From: Halegenticoccus tardaugens | Lineage (GTDB): Archaea; Halobacteriota; Halobacteria; Halobacteriales; Haloferacaceae | Assembly: GCF_004116405.1 (NCBI RefSeq) | Contig: NZ_SDIC01000004.1 | Span: forward strand, 354,079-418,078 | Direction of reading: 5' to 3' | Length of the DNA stretch: 64,000 nucleotides | Part shown: positions 9,310 to 17,034 of the stretch, in pieces | Layout: every line of letters begins with the position of its first letter | Position numbering within the stretch: position 1 is the stretch's first letter | The notes under the pieces: generated by a model | Databases searched by the model: none | The model's input: only the letters and a program-made list of their open reading frames with translations | What the model was told of the DNA's origin: nothing | Made by a program: the position numbers and the translations under genes

Positions 9310-10221
9310 ATGGCGACACTCGAAATCAAGAACCTCCACGCCGAGGTCGCGGTCGAGGACGGTGAGAAGATCCTTCGGGGCGTCGATCTCGAAGTGAACT
9401 CGGGCGAGATCCACGCCCTCATGGGACCGAACGGGTCCGGCAAGTCGACGACAGCGAAGGTCATCGCCGGCCACCCCGCCTACGAGGTGACGGACGGAGA
9501 GGTGCTACTCCACCTCGACGGGGACGAGTTCGGCGCGGACTTCGAGATCCCCGAGGACATGCGCACGTGGGATCTCCTCGACCTCGAACCGAACGAGCGC
9601 GCGGCGCTCGGGATCTTCCTCGGCTTCCAGTACCCCGCCGAGATCGAGGGCGTCACGATGACGAACTTCCTCCGCACGGCGCTCAACGCCAAGATCGAAG
9701 AGCGCGAGGAGCTCTTCGAGGAGGACGGCGACGAGGTCGACGAGGACGAGGACGTCGGGTACGACACGTCGCCGATGGAAGGCCCCGTCGACGAGGGCGA
9801 GGTCGGCGTCGCCGAGTTCCAGCAGCTGCTGAAGGAGAAGATGGAGCTCCTCGACATGGACGAGAAGTTCGCCCAGCGCTACCTCAACGCCGGCTTCTCC
9901 GGCGGCGAGAAGAAGCAGAACGAGGTGCTGCAGGCGGCCATTCTGGAGCCGTCTATCGCGGTGCTCGACGAGATCGACTCCGGGCTGGACATCGACCGCC
10001 TGCAGGACGTCTCGAAGGGGATCAACGCCCTCCGCGACGAGCAGGGGACGGGCGTCCTCCAGATCACCCACTACCAGCGCATCCTCGACTACGTCGAGCC
10101 CGACGTGGTCCACATCATGCTCGACGGCGAGGTCGTCATGGAGGGCGGCCCGGAGCTCGCACAGGAGCTGGAGGAGAAGGGCTACGACTGGGTCCGCGAG
10201 CAGGTGTACGAGGCCGCGTAA
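9310..10221 (+). CDS. sufC: Fe-S cluster assembly ATPase SufC
   Basis: 303-residue ABC-type ATPase of the SUF iron-sulfur scaffold complex. It has Walker A 'GPNGSGKST' (near residue 39), signature '[10 protein letters not shown]' (near 197), Walker B with D-loop '[13 protein letters not shown]' and the switch His in 'QITHYQR'. An acidic insertion of about 30 residues ([14 protein letters not shown], near 140) lengthens it relative to bacterial SufC, a haloarchaeal feature. First gene of sufC-sufB-sufD. No cysteine desulfurase (SufS) or SufE/SufU gene is in the window. Confidence 0.97.
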   Translation: MATLEIKNLHAEVAVEDGEKILRGVDLEVNSGEIHALMGPNGSGKSTTAKVIAGHPAYEVTDGEVLLHLDGDEFGADFEIPEDMRTWDLLDLEPNERAALGIFLGFQYPAEIEGVTMTNFLRTALNAKIEEREELFEEDGDEVDEDEDVGYDTSPMEGPVDEGEVGVAEFQQLLKEKMELLDMDEKFAQRYLNAGFSGGEKKQNEVLQAAILEPSIAVLDEIDSGLDIDRLQDVSKGINALRDEQGTGVLQITHYQRILDYVEPDVVHIMLDGEVVMEGGPELAQELEEKGYDWVREQVYEAA

Positions 10222-10273
10222 CCGGATGCAGCTAGCAGAGCCTACATAAGTTAGCGAACGTAAACACGTTACA

Positions 10274-11704
10274 ATGAGTTCCGAGCAAGACCACCTCAAG
10301 GAAACCGACACCGAGGCCCGCTTCGAGTTCAAGAAGGAGCAGAAGGCCGCGTTCAAGGCCGACAAGGGTCTCACCGAGGAGACGATCCGTCTCATCTCGG
10401 AGGACAAAGACGAACCGGAGTGGATGCTGAAGCGCCGCCTCCGCGCGCTGAAGCAGTTCCAGAAGATGCCGATGCCGACCGACTGGCCGGGACAGCCCGA
10501 CCTCTCGGAGGTCGACGTGAACCAGATCGTCCCGTACATCCGCCCGGACATCGAGACGCGCGGCGGCGCGGAGTCGTGGGACGACCTGCCGGAGGAGATC
10601 CGCGACACGTTCGACAAGCTGGGCATCCCCGAAGCCGAGCGCAACGCGCTCTCGGGCGTCGGCGCCCAGTACGAATCCGAGATCGTCTACCAGAACATGC
10701 AAGAACAGTGGCAGGAAAAGGGCGTCGTCTTCATGGACATGGACCGGGCGGTCCAGGAGCACCCCGACATCGTCCGCGAGTACTTCATGACGAAGTGCGT
10801 GCCGCCGTCGGACAACAAGTTCGCGGCGCTGCACGGCGCGATCTGGTCCGGCGGCTCCTTCGTCTACGTCCCCGAGGACGTGACCGTCGAGATGCCGGTC
10901 CAGGCGTACTTCCGGATGAACTCGGAAGGGATGGGCCAGTTCGAACACACCCTCATCGTCGCCGAGAAAGGATCGGAGGTCCACTACATCGAGGGCTGTT
11001 CCGCCCCGAAGTACTCCGCCTTCAACCTGCACTCGGGCGGCGTCGAGGTGTTCGTCGGCGAGGACGCGCACGTGCAGTACTCGACGGTGCAAAACTGGTC
11101 GAAGAACACGTACAACCTCAACACGAAGCGCGCGATCGTCGAGAAGGGCGGCCGCATGGAGTGGATCTCCGGCTCCATGGGCTCGAAGGCCACGATGCTC
11201 TACCCGGCGTCGATCCTGAAGGGCCGCGGCGCGTCGGACAACCACATCACCATCGCCTTCGCGGGCGAGGGGCAGAACATCGACACGGGCGCGAAGGTGT
11301 ACCACAACGCCCCCGAGACCAAGTCGACCATCGAGTCGAAGTCGATCTCGAAGGACGGCGGCCGCACCAACTACCGCGGGCTGGTCCACATCGCCGACGG
11401 CGCGGCGAACTCCTCGACCTCGGTCGAGTGCGACGCGCTCATGTTCGACAACGAGTCCACCTCGGACACGATGCCGTACATGGAGATCAACGAGTCGACG
11501 GTGGACGTGGCACACGAGGCGACGGTGGGGAAGATCGGCGACGAGGACGTGTTCTACCTGCAGTCGCGCGGCCTCGACGACGACGACGCAAAGCAGATGA
11601 TCGTCTCCGGGTTCATCGAGCCCATCACGGAGGAACTGCCGATCGAGTACGCGGTCGAACTCAACCGCCTCGTCGAACTCGAAATGGAGGGAAGCCTCGG
11701 GTAA
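10274..11704 (+). CDS. sufB: Fe-S cluster assembly protein SufB
   Basis: 476-residue core scaffold subunit of SufBCD, which assembles and transfers Fe-S clusters in the cytosol. It has the typical N-terminal helical region, the beta-helix core ('GSEVHYIEGCSAPKYS', 'HNAPETKSTIESKSISKDGG', 'ALMFDNESTSDTMPY') and the C-terminal helices 'LQSRGLDDDDAKQMIVSGF'. The length is normal for SufB. It is 52 bp downstream of sufC; that gap contains CTACATAAG about 25 nt before the ATG and a small ACGT-flanked hairpin, so an internal promoter is possible. 22 bp separate it from sufD. Confidence 0.97.
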   Translation: MSSEQDHLKETDTEARFEFKKEQKAAFKADKGLTEETIRLISEDKDEPEWMLKRRLRALKQFQKMPMPTDWPGQPDLSEVDVNQIVPYIRPDIETRGGAESWDDLPEEIRDTFDKLGIPEAERNALSGVGAQYESEIVYQNMQEQWQEKGVVFMDMDRAVQEHPDIVREYFMTKCVPPSDNKFAALHGAIWSGGSFVYVPEDVTVEMPVQAYFRMNSEGMGQFEHTLIVAEKGSEVHYIEGCSAPKYSAFNLHSGGVEVFVGEDAHVQYSTVQNWSKNTYNLNTKRAIVEKGGRMEWISGSMGSKATMLYPASILKGRGASDNHITIAFAGEGQNIDTGAKVYHNAPETKSTIESKSISKDGGRTNYRGLVHIADGAANSSTSVECDALMFDNESTSDTMPYMEINESTVDVAHEATVGKIGDEDVFYLQSRGLDDDDAKQMIVSGFIEPITEELPIEYAVELNRLVELEMEGSLG

Positions 11705-11726
11705 CCACCCCCGACGACAGACACAC

Positions 11727-12938
11727 ATGAGCACGCAACTGCCAGCCAACCTCTCCGAGGAGACGGTACGACAGCTCTCGGAGGAACGCGACGAACCGGA
11801 GTGGCTCCTCGAGGCGCGCCTCGACGCGCTCGCGGCCCTCGAAGAGCTCGAACTGCCCGACGTCATCCAGACGCCGGGTCGCCGATGGACGAACCTCGAA
11901 CGGCTCGACTTCGAGGCGCTCGTCGACCCGCTCAACGCCGCCGACGCCACGGAGCGCGTCGCAGCGGAGGGGGCCGACGTGCTCTCGTTCGTCGAGGCGC
12001 TCTCGGAGCACGAGGAGCTGATCCGCGACGCGTTCGGCTCCGTCGTCGACCCCGAGACGAACTACCTGACGGCGCTTTCGACCGCGCTGTTCACGACGGG
12101 GACGTTCATCCACGTCCCGGCGGACGTGAACGCCGAGGACGTGAAGATCCGCGCCGAAATGAACTCCCGGTCGCTGTTCAGCCACACGCTCGTCGTGACG
12201 GAGGAGTCGAGTTCGCTGACGGTGCTGGAGCGGGTCACCTCCGGCGAGGAGATCGAGGGGGACCGCTACTTCAGCAACCTCGTCGAGGTCGTCGCCGGCG
12301 AGAACAGCTACGTCCAGTACGGGTCGCTCCAGAACGTCGACGAGAACACCTACTCGTACTCGCTGAAACGCGGCGACGCCGGCACGTACGCGACGGTAAA
12401 CTGGATCGAGGGGAACCTCGGGTCCCGCCTCACGCGGAGCGACGTCGAGACGGAGCTCAACGGCGACGCGAGCGAGACGAAGATCGTCGGGGCGTTCTTC
12501 GGCCACGAGGATCAGCACTTCGACGTCAACGCCCGCGTCTGGCACAACGCCGAGCACACCACCGCGGACCTCGTCACCCGCGGCGTCCTCGACGACGAGG
12601 CGCGCTCGGTCTACGAGGGCGTCCAGCACGTCGGCCGCGAGGCGTGGGACACGAACTCCTACCAGCGCGAGAACACGCTAATGCTGTCGGACGAGAGCGA
12701 GGCCGACGCGTCTCCGAAGTTGATCATCAACAACCACGACACCGAGGCGAGTCACGCGGCGACCGTCGGACAGGTCGACAAGGAGGACCTGTTCTACATG
12801 ACGTCGCGTTCGCTCCCCGACCGTCTCGCGCGCAACATGCTCGTCGAGGGCTTTTTCGTCCCCGTCCTCGACGAGATCGCGGTCGACGAGCTGCGCGACG
12901 ACCTCGAAGAACTCATCGCCGCTCGGCTGCGCCCCTGA
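11727..12938 (+). CDS. sufD: Fe-S cluster assembly protein SufD
   Basis: 403-residue paralogue of SufB forming the SufB-SufD heterodimer with SufC. The N-terminal 'LPANLSEETVRQLSEERDEPEWLLEARLDAL' parallels SufB. The beta-helix core includes 'TGTFIHVPADVNAEDVKIRAEM' and 'GHEDQHFDVNARVWHNAEHT'. C-terminal helices follow at 'MTSRSLPDRLARNMLVEGFF'. Last gene of the cluster. The start is the first ATG after sufB and gives the expected N-terminus. Confidence 0.96.
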   Translation: MSTQLPANLSEETVRQLSEERDEPEWLLEARLDALAALEELELPDVIQTPGRRWTNLERLDFEALVDPLNAADATERVAAEGADVLSFVEALSEHEELIRDAFGSVVDPETNYLTALSTALFTTGTFIHVPADVNAEDVKIRAEMNSRSLFSHTLVVTEESSSLTVLERVTSGEEIEGDRYFSNLVEVVAGENSYVQYGSLQNVDENTYSYSLKRGDAGTYATVNWIEGNLGSRLTRSDVETELNGDASETKIVGAFFGHEDQHFDVNARVWHNAEHTTADLVTRGVLDDEARSVYEGVQHVGREAWDTNSYQRENTLMLSDESEADASPKLIINNHDTEASHAATVGQVDKEDLFYMTSRSLPDRLARNMLVEGFFVPVLDEIAVDELRDDLEELIAARLRP

Positions 12939-13266
12939 CCGCGGGGTAGCCGAATAGACCGACGTCACCGGCACCGATCGCGGTTTTTCCGTTCGTATCG
13001 GTGGTGGCGACTCTCGGCGAAAAGTCCTGATTACGGCATCGATTGCCGCGAAACGGTCGACCGCCGTCCGTCCGTCCGGCGTGCCGATGTAACGTTATCG
13101 CCTCGGCGTCAGTGAATCCAGAGTGACATATGTGGAAACCGAGCGTTAAATCCAACAAATTTCTTATCACATGTGTTGATGAAATTTACACGTCTGGGGG
13201 CGTCTCGGACGGCGAGCAGTATCAGCCACATAACTATGCGGGCGCGTAGCTGTATGATATCTTGCA
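12939..13266. other. AT-rich intergenic region between sufD and the TM-helix-repeat gene
   Basis: 328 bp without a supported gene. The middle (about 13120-13190) is clearly poorer in GC than the surroundings, with ACATATGT, CAAATTTCTTATCACATGTG and GATGAAATTTACACG, so it could carry a promoter. A nearer TATA-like CATAACTATG lies about 30-40 nt before the ATG at 13267. No tRNA or structured RNA was recognised. Confidence 0.4.
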
Positions 13267-14010
13267 ATGCTTGCACAAAAAACCGCATCCGGGCTCGTGC
13301 TTCAAGGAGGCGTGCCCGAGTTCCTACAGAGCACCATCTCGAACATCATCGCGTTCCTCCCCCGGTTGATCGGGGCGCTCGTCATCCTGATCATCGGGTG
13401 GATCATCGGCCGCGTCCTGGGCGGGGCCGTTCGGAGCTTGACCGATCGAGCGGGCCTCGACAGGCGACTTCGCGACACGCCGCTCGGCCGGCTCGGAGGG
13501 AGCGATGACGCGATGTCGCGCGGGTTGGGTAAGATCACGGCGTACTACATCTACCTGCTGGCGATCCTCGCCGCCGCGAACGCGTTGGCGGTTCCGCTGC
13601 TCTCCCAGTGGGTGTCGACCGCCGTGTCGTACCTCCCGGCGTTCGTCGCCGGCCTGCTCGTCATCATCTTCGGCTTCGTGCTGGCCGACTTCGTCGCCGA
13701 CGTCATCTCCCGTACAGAGGCCGTCACGAACGACCGAATGACGGCAATCTTCGCCGACGGCGTCCGGTTCTTCCTGTACTTCGCGGTGCTCGTCATCGGC
13801 CTCGACACGATGGGCGTGCAGGTGCAGATCCTCTACCTGTTCGCCCGCGCGCTGGCGTTCGGGCTGGCGATCGGCCTCGCGCTCGCGATCGGCATCGCCT
13901 TCGGTCTCGGCGGTCGGGACTACGTCTCACAGAACATGGATCAGTGGGCGGGACGAGCGCGCTCCGCGACGGGGCAGAGTCAGACGAGCGGCACCCAGTC
14001 TGACGACTGA
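13267..14010 (+). CDS. Membrane protein with conserved TM-helix repeats (MscS-related family)
   Basis: 247-residue integral membrane protein with about five hydrophobic segments ('LPRLIGALVILIIGWIIGRV', 'AYYIYLLAILAAANALAVPL', 'YLPAFVAGLLVIIFGFVLAD', 'GVRFFLYFAVLVIGLDTMGV', 'LAFGLAIGLALAIGIAFGLGG'). The pattern and the ending 'GIAFGLGGRDYVSQNMDQW' match the conserved TM-helix repeat proteins related to mechanosensitive channels, but the MscS beta domain is absent. The role is probably membrane or osmotic stress related; that is family-level inference. The hydrophilic tail after residue 215 is short and Ser/Gln-rich. Confidence 0.85.
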   Translation: MLAQKTASGLVLQGGVPEFLQSTISNIIAFLPRLIGALVILIIGWIIGRVLGGAVRSLTDRAGLDRRLRDTPLGRLGGSDDAMSRGLGKITAYYIYLLAILAAANALAVPLLSQWVSTAVSYLPAFVAGLLVIIFGFVLADFVADVISRTEAVTNDRMTAIFADGVRFFLYFAVLVIGLDTMGVQVQILYLFARALAFGLAIGLALAIGIAFGLGGRDYVSQNMDQWAGRARSATGQSQTSGTQSDD

Positions 14011-14244
14011 TCTGCGCGAGGGTAGACCCGCTGCACGCCGCTCGAATCGTCGCGAGGCCGGGGCGTCGGTCCGTTTCGGTTCGGTCCCTTTTTTGACACG
14101 GCGCAACGGTTCGTTACCCGATCGGACGCCGGTTCGATCCCCGGTCGTCTCGACGGCGAGGGAACCGCTTAAGTCGCCGACCCACCGAACGTGTGGTATG
14201 AACGCGAACGGAGGCGTATCGCCTGCCGGCCGGAGGTGCCCGCG

Positions 14245-14742
14245 GTGAGCGTCGGTCACAGGGTCTCCTCGGACCACCAGCTCGCCCGCCTGCTCCAGAT
14301 CGGCGTCGTGCTGGAGGAGGTCGTCGAGGCCCGCGCGTACCACCACTACCAGTCGTTGGCCGAGGAAGACCGCGGACTCGACGCCGAACTCGAGTCGTTG
14401 CTCGAACACGCCGCCGAGGAGTCGGCCGAACACCGCGAGCGCCTCGAAGCCGTCATCGACGAGCTGGACGCCGAAAGCATTCCGTTCGAGGACATCGAGA
14501 CGCTCGTCGAGGCGAAGTACGGCCGGACGAAACCGGACGACTTCGACGGCGTCCTCTACGACCAGCTCTGCAACGAGGAGACCGCGTATAAGTTCTACGA
14601 CGACCTCATCGTCGCCATCGAGGCGAGCGACGCACAGTTCTCCGTCGACCGACGTCGACTCCTCTCGGTCCTCCGGGAGATCCGCGACGAGGAGGCCGCC
14701 GGCGTCGAGGAAGTGACGAAAATCATGGAAACACGCGACTGA
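14245..14742 (+). CDS. Ferritin-like / rubrerythrin-type helical protein
   Basis: 165-residue all-helical protein with spaced carboxylates and histidines typical of ferritin-like four-helix bundles: 'LLQIGVVLEEVVEARAYHHY', 'LLEHAAEESAEHRERLEAVI', 'DQLCNEETAYKFYDDLIVAIE' and 'VLREIRDEEAAGVEEV'. The GTG at 14245 is preferred: a strong GGAGGTG ribosome-binding site lies 7-13 nt before it and the N-terminus becomes MSVGHRVSSDHQLARLLQ. An upstream GTG at 14191 would extend it by 18 residues. It ends 13 bp before the DtxR-type regulator, so the two probably form an operon linking metal storage to metal sensing. Confidence 0.82.
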   Translation: MSVGHRVSSDHQLARLLQIGVVLEEVVEARAYHHYQSLAEEDRGLDAELESLLEHAAEESAEHRERLEAVIDELDAESIPFEDIETLVEAKYGRTKPDDFDGVLYDQLCNEETAYKFYDDLIVAIEASDAQFSVDRRRLLSVLREIRDEEAAGVEEVTKIMETRD

Positions 14743-14755
14743 TCGGGGCGATCAC

Positions 14756-15190
14756 ATGAACACCGCAGACCAATACGTCAAGGCGATCTACCTCCTCCAG
14801 CAGATGGAGGACGAGCCGGCAGCGACGGGTGCGCTCGCGAACATGCTCGACGTGAGCCCGGCGAGCGCGAACGAGATGATCGGCAAGCTCGAACAGCGCG
14901 GTCTCGCCGAGCACGAGAAGTACAAAGGCGTCCAGCTCACCGATCAGGGGATCGTTCGCGCGCGCGACGCGCTACGGACCTACTGCATCATAGAACGGTT
15001 CCTCGCGAACGTCCTCGACGTCGAAGAGTTCCGCGCGGAGGCCCGCGAACTCGAAAGCGTCATCGACGACACCGTCGCCGAGCGCCTCGACACCATCATC
15101 GACCGACACCCCGAGTGTCCCGACTGTTTCGACCCCGAAACGGACGCATGTCGCTACCTCGAAGTCGAGAGCGAACGCCCCGCGGACTGA
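14756..15190 (+). CDS. DtxR/SirR-family metal-dependent transcriptional regulator
   Basis: 144-residue regulator. The N-terminal winged helix (AATGALANMLDVSPASANEMIGKLEQRGLAEHE) is followed by the DtxR metal-binding and dimerisation helices (YCIIERFLANVLDVE, ELESVIDDTVAERLDTII). A C-terminal 'HPECPDCFDP' carries two Cys. It lacks the SH3-like third domain of full-length DtxR, as in SirR/MntR-type proteins. The probable role is Fe- or Mn-responsive repression, plausibly of the ferritin-like gene upstream and possibly of the suf genes; neither target is shown by an operator I could recognise. Confidence 0.9.
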   Translation: MNTADQYVKAIYLLQQMEDEPAATGALANMLDVSPASANEMIGKLEQRGLAEHEKYKGVQLTDQGIVRARDALRTYCIIERFLANVLDVEEFRAEARELESVIDDTVAERLDTIIDRHPECPDCFDPETDACRYLEVESERPAD

Positions 15191-15252
15191 TCGGCGCACC
15201 CCTCTCGTTCGGACCACAGGATTGATACCTCCGGACGCACGCAGTCGTTCGT

Positions 15253-15420
15253 ATGGATGGGAACGTAGCTCGATTTCGACAGTTCAAACGACTGATCGGA
15301 ATCGACGGCGGGGAACGACCGCCGTACGTCTGTCTCGGCTGCGGGTCGCGCTTCGAGGTGCAGTACCACGTCTGCCCCGACTGCGGCGGGTACCGCGTCG
15401 AGCACGCGACCGACGGGTGA
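15253..15420 (+). CDS. 55-residue zinc-ribbon protein
   Basis: A short gene with a compact rubredoxin-like double CxxC: 'YVCLGCGSRF' near residue 29 and 'HVCPDCGGYRVE' near residue 44. The N-terminal half is basic (VARFRQFKRLIG), consistent with nucleic-acid or ribosome contact. It resembles the small zinc-finger proteins abundant in haloarchaea. No partner gene is obvious: it lies between the SirR-type regulator and tRNA-Gln. Confidence 0.75.
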   Translation: MDGNVARFRQFKRLIGIDGGERPPYVCLGCGSRFEVQYHVCPDCGGYRVEHATDG

Positions 15421-15554
15421 GCAGCGCGCGCGGGTGCTGATCGACTTCGCGCCGACGTTCGAGTTTCTGTGCCGACGGACCGTGCGCCACTCGTCGCGCG
15501 CGGCGGCGGCGTTCCGGAACGGCTTAGTGGATCTGTCCGGTAGGTTGAATCGGC

Positions 15555-15627
15555 AGTCCCGTGGTGTAGTGGCCAATCATAACGGCCTTTGGAGCCGTTG
15601 ACGGCGGTTCGAATCCGCCCGGGACTA
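15555..15627 (+). tRNA. tRNA-Gln (anticodon UUG)
   Basis: 73 bp with a full cloverleaf. The 7-bp acceptor stem is AGTCCCG/CGGGACT with discriminator A, and CCA is not encoded. The anticodon stem ACGGC/GCCGT encloses the loop CTTTGGA, giving anticodon TTG. The T arm is GGCGGTTCGAATCCGCC. No intron is present. The 3' end is partly duplicated about 1.1 kb downstream, which suggests it served as an integration site. Confidence 0.95.
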
Positions 15628-15703
15628 TTCTGCGCGAACGACAGTGAGCGCGAATTGCGGACGGAGGATTCGACACCCAGAGGGCGAGCAAAGCGAGTCC
15701 TCG
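15607..15703 (+). repeat. Left copy of duplicated tRNA-Gln 3' flank (att-like)
   Basis: This segment spans the tRNA 3' end and about 75 nt beyond. It matches the segment at 16684-16779 with the same spacing. The core is TCGAATCCG..CG.GACTA.TCTGCG. The distal block 15666-15703 differs from 16742-16779 at 4 of 38 positions and includes GAGCAAAGCGAGTCCTCG, which can fold into a GAGGAC/GTCCTC-type hairpin. Confidence 0.65.
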
Positions 15704-15754
15704 CGGTTCGAACCCACTCGGAGCTATAATACAGCCATATTGTTTGCGAACTAC

Positions 15755-16273
15755 TCACTGCTTCTCTCGTTGGAGAGTCGTCTTTGCCTGCGCGACGTAG
15801 GCGTTCGTTTCCCAACTTCGCGCGTCACTCATCTTCGACAACACGTCTTCCGCGTCCATCGGGGCGAGATGCCCGTTGCGAACGAACGCAGTCAAGAGTG
15901 TCGGTGTCGTCACGAGTCGGGTGTCTGCCAAGGATGCGTGAATAAGGGCGAGTTGATTGAATTCATCGCAAAGAAATTGCGTCGCGTCGAGATCATTGGC
16001 CAACGAAACCGCTGCGTTCTCGCCGTCGTCGAGTGGAAAGTCCTCGTCGAGTTTCGCGGCTCGCACACTGAACTCCGAGAGGCGGTCGAGAACGGCCTGT
16101 GCAGCGTCACCCGAACGGTCTTCGTACGTCGCAGATTGTTCCAACTCTGCCACTACTTGCTCGGGAATACCGACCCGATGCTCGTCGAGAATAATACCGA
16201 GGGGTGACTTCTCGCGAGTGGCGACAGTTCCGAGACTGACGAGAGCGGACGTGTCTGCGACGAGTAATACCAT
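15755..16273 (-). CDS. PIN-domain toxin-like ribonuclease
   Basis: 172-residue protein with PIN-type acidic residues in order: 'VADTSALVSLG' (Asp7), 'VVAELEQSA' (Glu near 43), 'LDDGENAAVSLA' (Asp/Glu near 83) and 'FLCDEFNQL' (Asp near 105). It is long for VapC and resembles DUF3368-like PIN proteins that pair with UPF0175-type antitoxins. The ATG immediately follows the TAG stop of the upstream antitoxin gene, so translation is coupled. Predicted to cleave RNA when free of antitoxin. Base composition is lower in GC than the neighbours, consistent with acquisition. Confidence 0.85.
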   Translation of the reverse strand: MVLLVADTSALVSLGTVATREKSPLGIILDEHRVGIPEQVVAELEQSATYEDRSGDAAQAVLDRLSEFSVRAAKLDEDFPLDDGENAAVSLANDLDATQFLCDEFNQLALIHASLADTRLVTTPTLLTAFVRNGHLAPMDAEDVLSKMSDARSWETNAYVAQAKTTLQREKQ

Positions 16274-16591
16274 CTAAGAGTCTGCCAGCTCCGTCGCAGT
16301 CTCGTCAAGGAATTCTTCGCTTAGTTGGTTTTTCAGGACGCGAAAGTTCGCTGCCTCCTCGTGTCCGACGAGTTCTTTCAACTGCTGGAACGTGATGCCG
16401 TTATCGTAGTACGCCCCGGCGATTTCCTGCTTGATGTCGTCGTCGTGAGATGCTTCACGGAGGTACTTGCGCAGTGCGTTGGTGAGGATGTCCGTGCGAT
16501 CGGTCTCGAAGACGGTTGCGAGCGCATCTGCTCGCTCGACTAACCCTCGGGGCGCGCGGAACTGAACGCGTTTCTTACGTTCGGAACTCAC
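16274..16591 (-). CDS. Ribbon-helix-helix / UPF0175-like antitoxin
   Basis: 105-residue protein. The N-terminal 'KKRVQFRAPRGLVERADALA' then 'RTDILTNALRKYLREA' forms a ribbon-helix-helix DNA-binding unit. The C-terminal part 'IAGAYYDNGITFQQLKELVG' matches the helical motif of UPF0175 antitoxins, likely the toxin-binding end. The start is GTG at 16591. A GTGTACAC palindrome (16594-16601) lies against the start codon and is a natural candidate for an autoregulatory operator. Confidence 0.82.
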   Translation of the reverse strand: MSSERKKRVQFRAPRGLVERADALATVFETDRTDILTNALRKYLREASHDDDIKQEIAGAYYDNGITFQQLKELVGHEEAANFRVLKNQLSEEFLDETATELADS

Positions 16592-16603
16592 GTGTGTACA
16601 CTG
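16592..16603 (-). promoter_or_regulatory. Candidate antitoxin operator
   Basis: The palindrome GTGTACAC sits within an imperfect longer dyad directly at the GTG start of the antitoxin gene. Ribbon-helix-helix antitoxins usually bind such sites; this is inferred from position and symmetry. Confidence 0.4.
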
Positions 16604-17034
16604 TGAGCGCTATCGGTTAATTCTTTCTTTGCACCCACTGGCATGGGAGGGGTGTGAGAGTACAGCGGATTCGACGCCGACACTCTCGAATCCGCGCGAG
16701 ACTACTCTGCGAGCGTCAGCGAGCGGTGATTGTCGTCATGCGGATTCGATGCCCGGAGGACGAGCAAAGCGAGTCCTCGGCCATTTCGGAAAGGGCAGTA
16801 TCTAGGCTGCGTTTGCGTCTCTCTTTCCGTCCTGATTCCGTCACGCGCCCGCCGCGAGCCGGGCTGCGGTGCGCTGTGCGCCCTGCACGGTCCGAAGTCC
16901 GGCCGGTCGGCGGCGACGGCCGTCACGTCGCGCTGTTCGCCGCCGGCAGCCGGCGCTCGAACTCCTCGACGATGCCCGGGATGCGTGCCATGCCGTCCGT
17001 GAGGACGCACGGTACGGTGTCGCAGGTGTATCGG
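16604..17034. other. Non-coding tract downstream of the FlaD-like gene, containing the right att-like repeat
   Basis: About 430 bp without a supported complete gene. The proximal part holds the TA promoter and the second copy of the tRNA 3' flank. From 16800 to 17034 nothing convincing is seen apart from a short minus-strand stretch (16935-17036) whose translation, DRYTCDTVPCVLTDGM, looks coding-like but has no good start and could be a gene remnant. Confidence 0.4.
16684..16779 (+). repeat. Right copy of duplicated tRNA-Gln 3' flank (att-like)
   Basis: This is the degenerate partner of 15607-15703, with the same order of core and distal block and offsets differing by one base. Together they bracket the toxin-antitoxin pair. 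Confidence 0.6.

Noticed and set aside
10232..11950. 572-codon minus-strand frame opposite sufB
   Set aside because: Opposite strand of a clear SufB gene; the Arg/Val/His-rich composition is unlike haloarchaeal proteins.
13173..13508. Plus-strand frame beginning in the AT-rich spacer and running into the TM-helix gene
   Set aside because: It overlaps the real membrane gene in another frame and has no recognisable sequence.
16702..17010. Frames on both strands downstream of the FlaD/E-like gene
   Set aside because: Composition is Arg/Pro/Cys-rich and start sites lack promoter or ribosome-binding signals.
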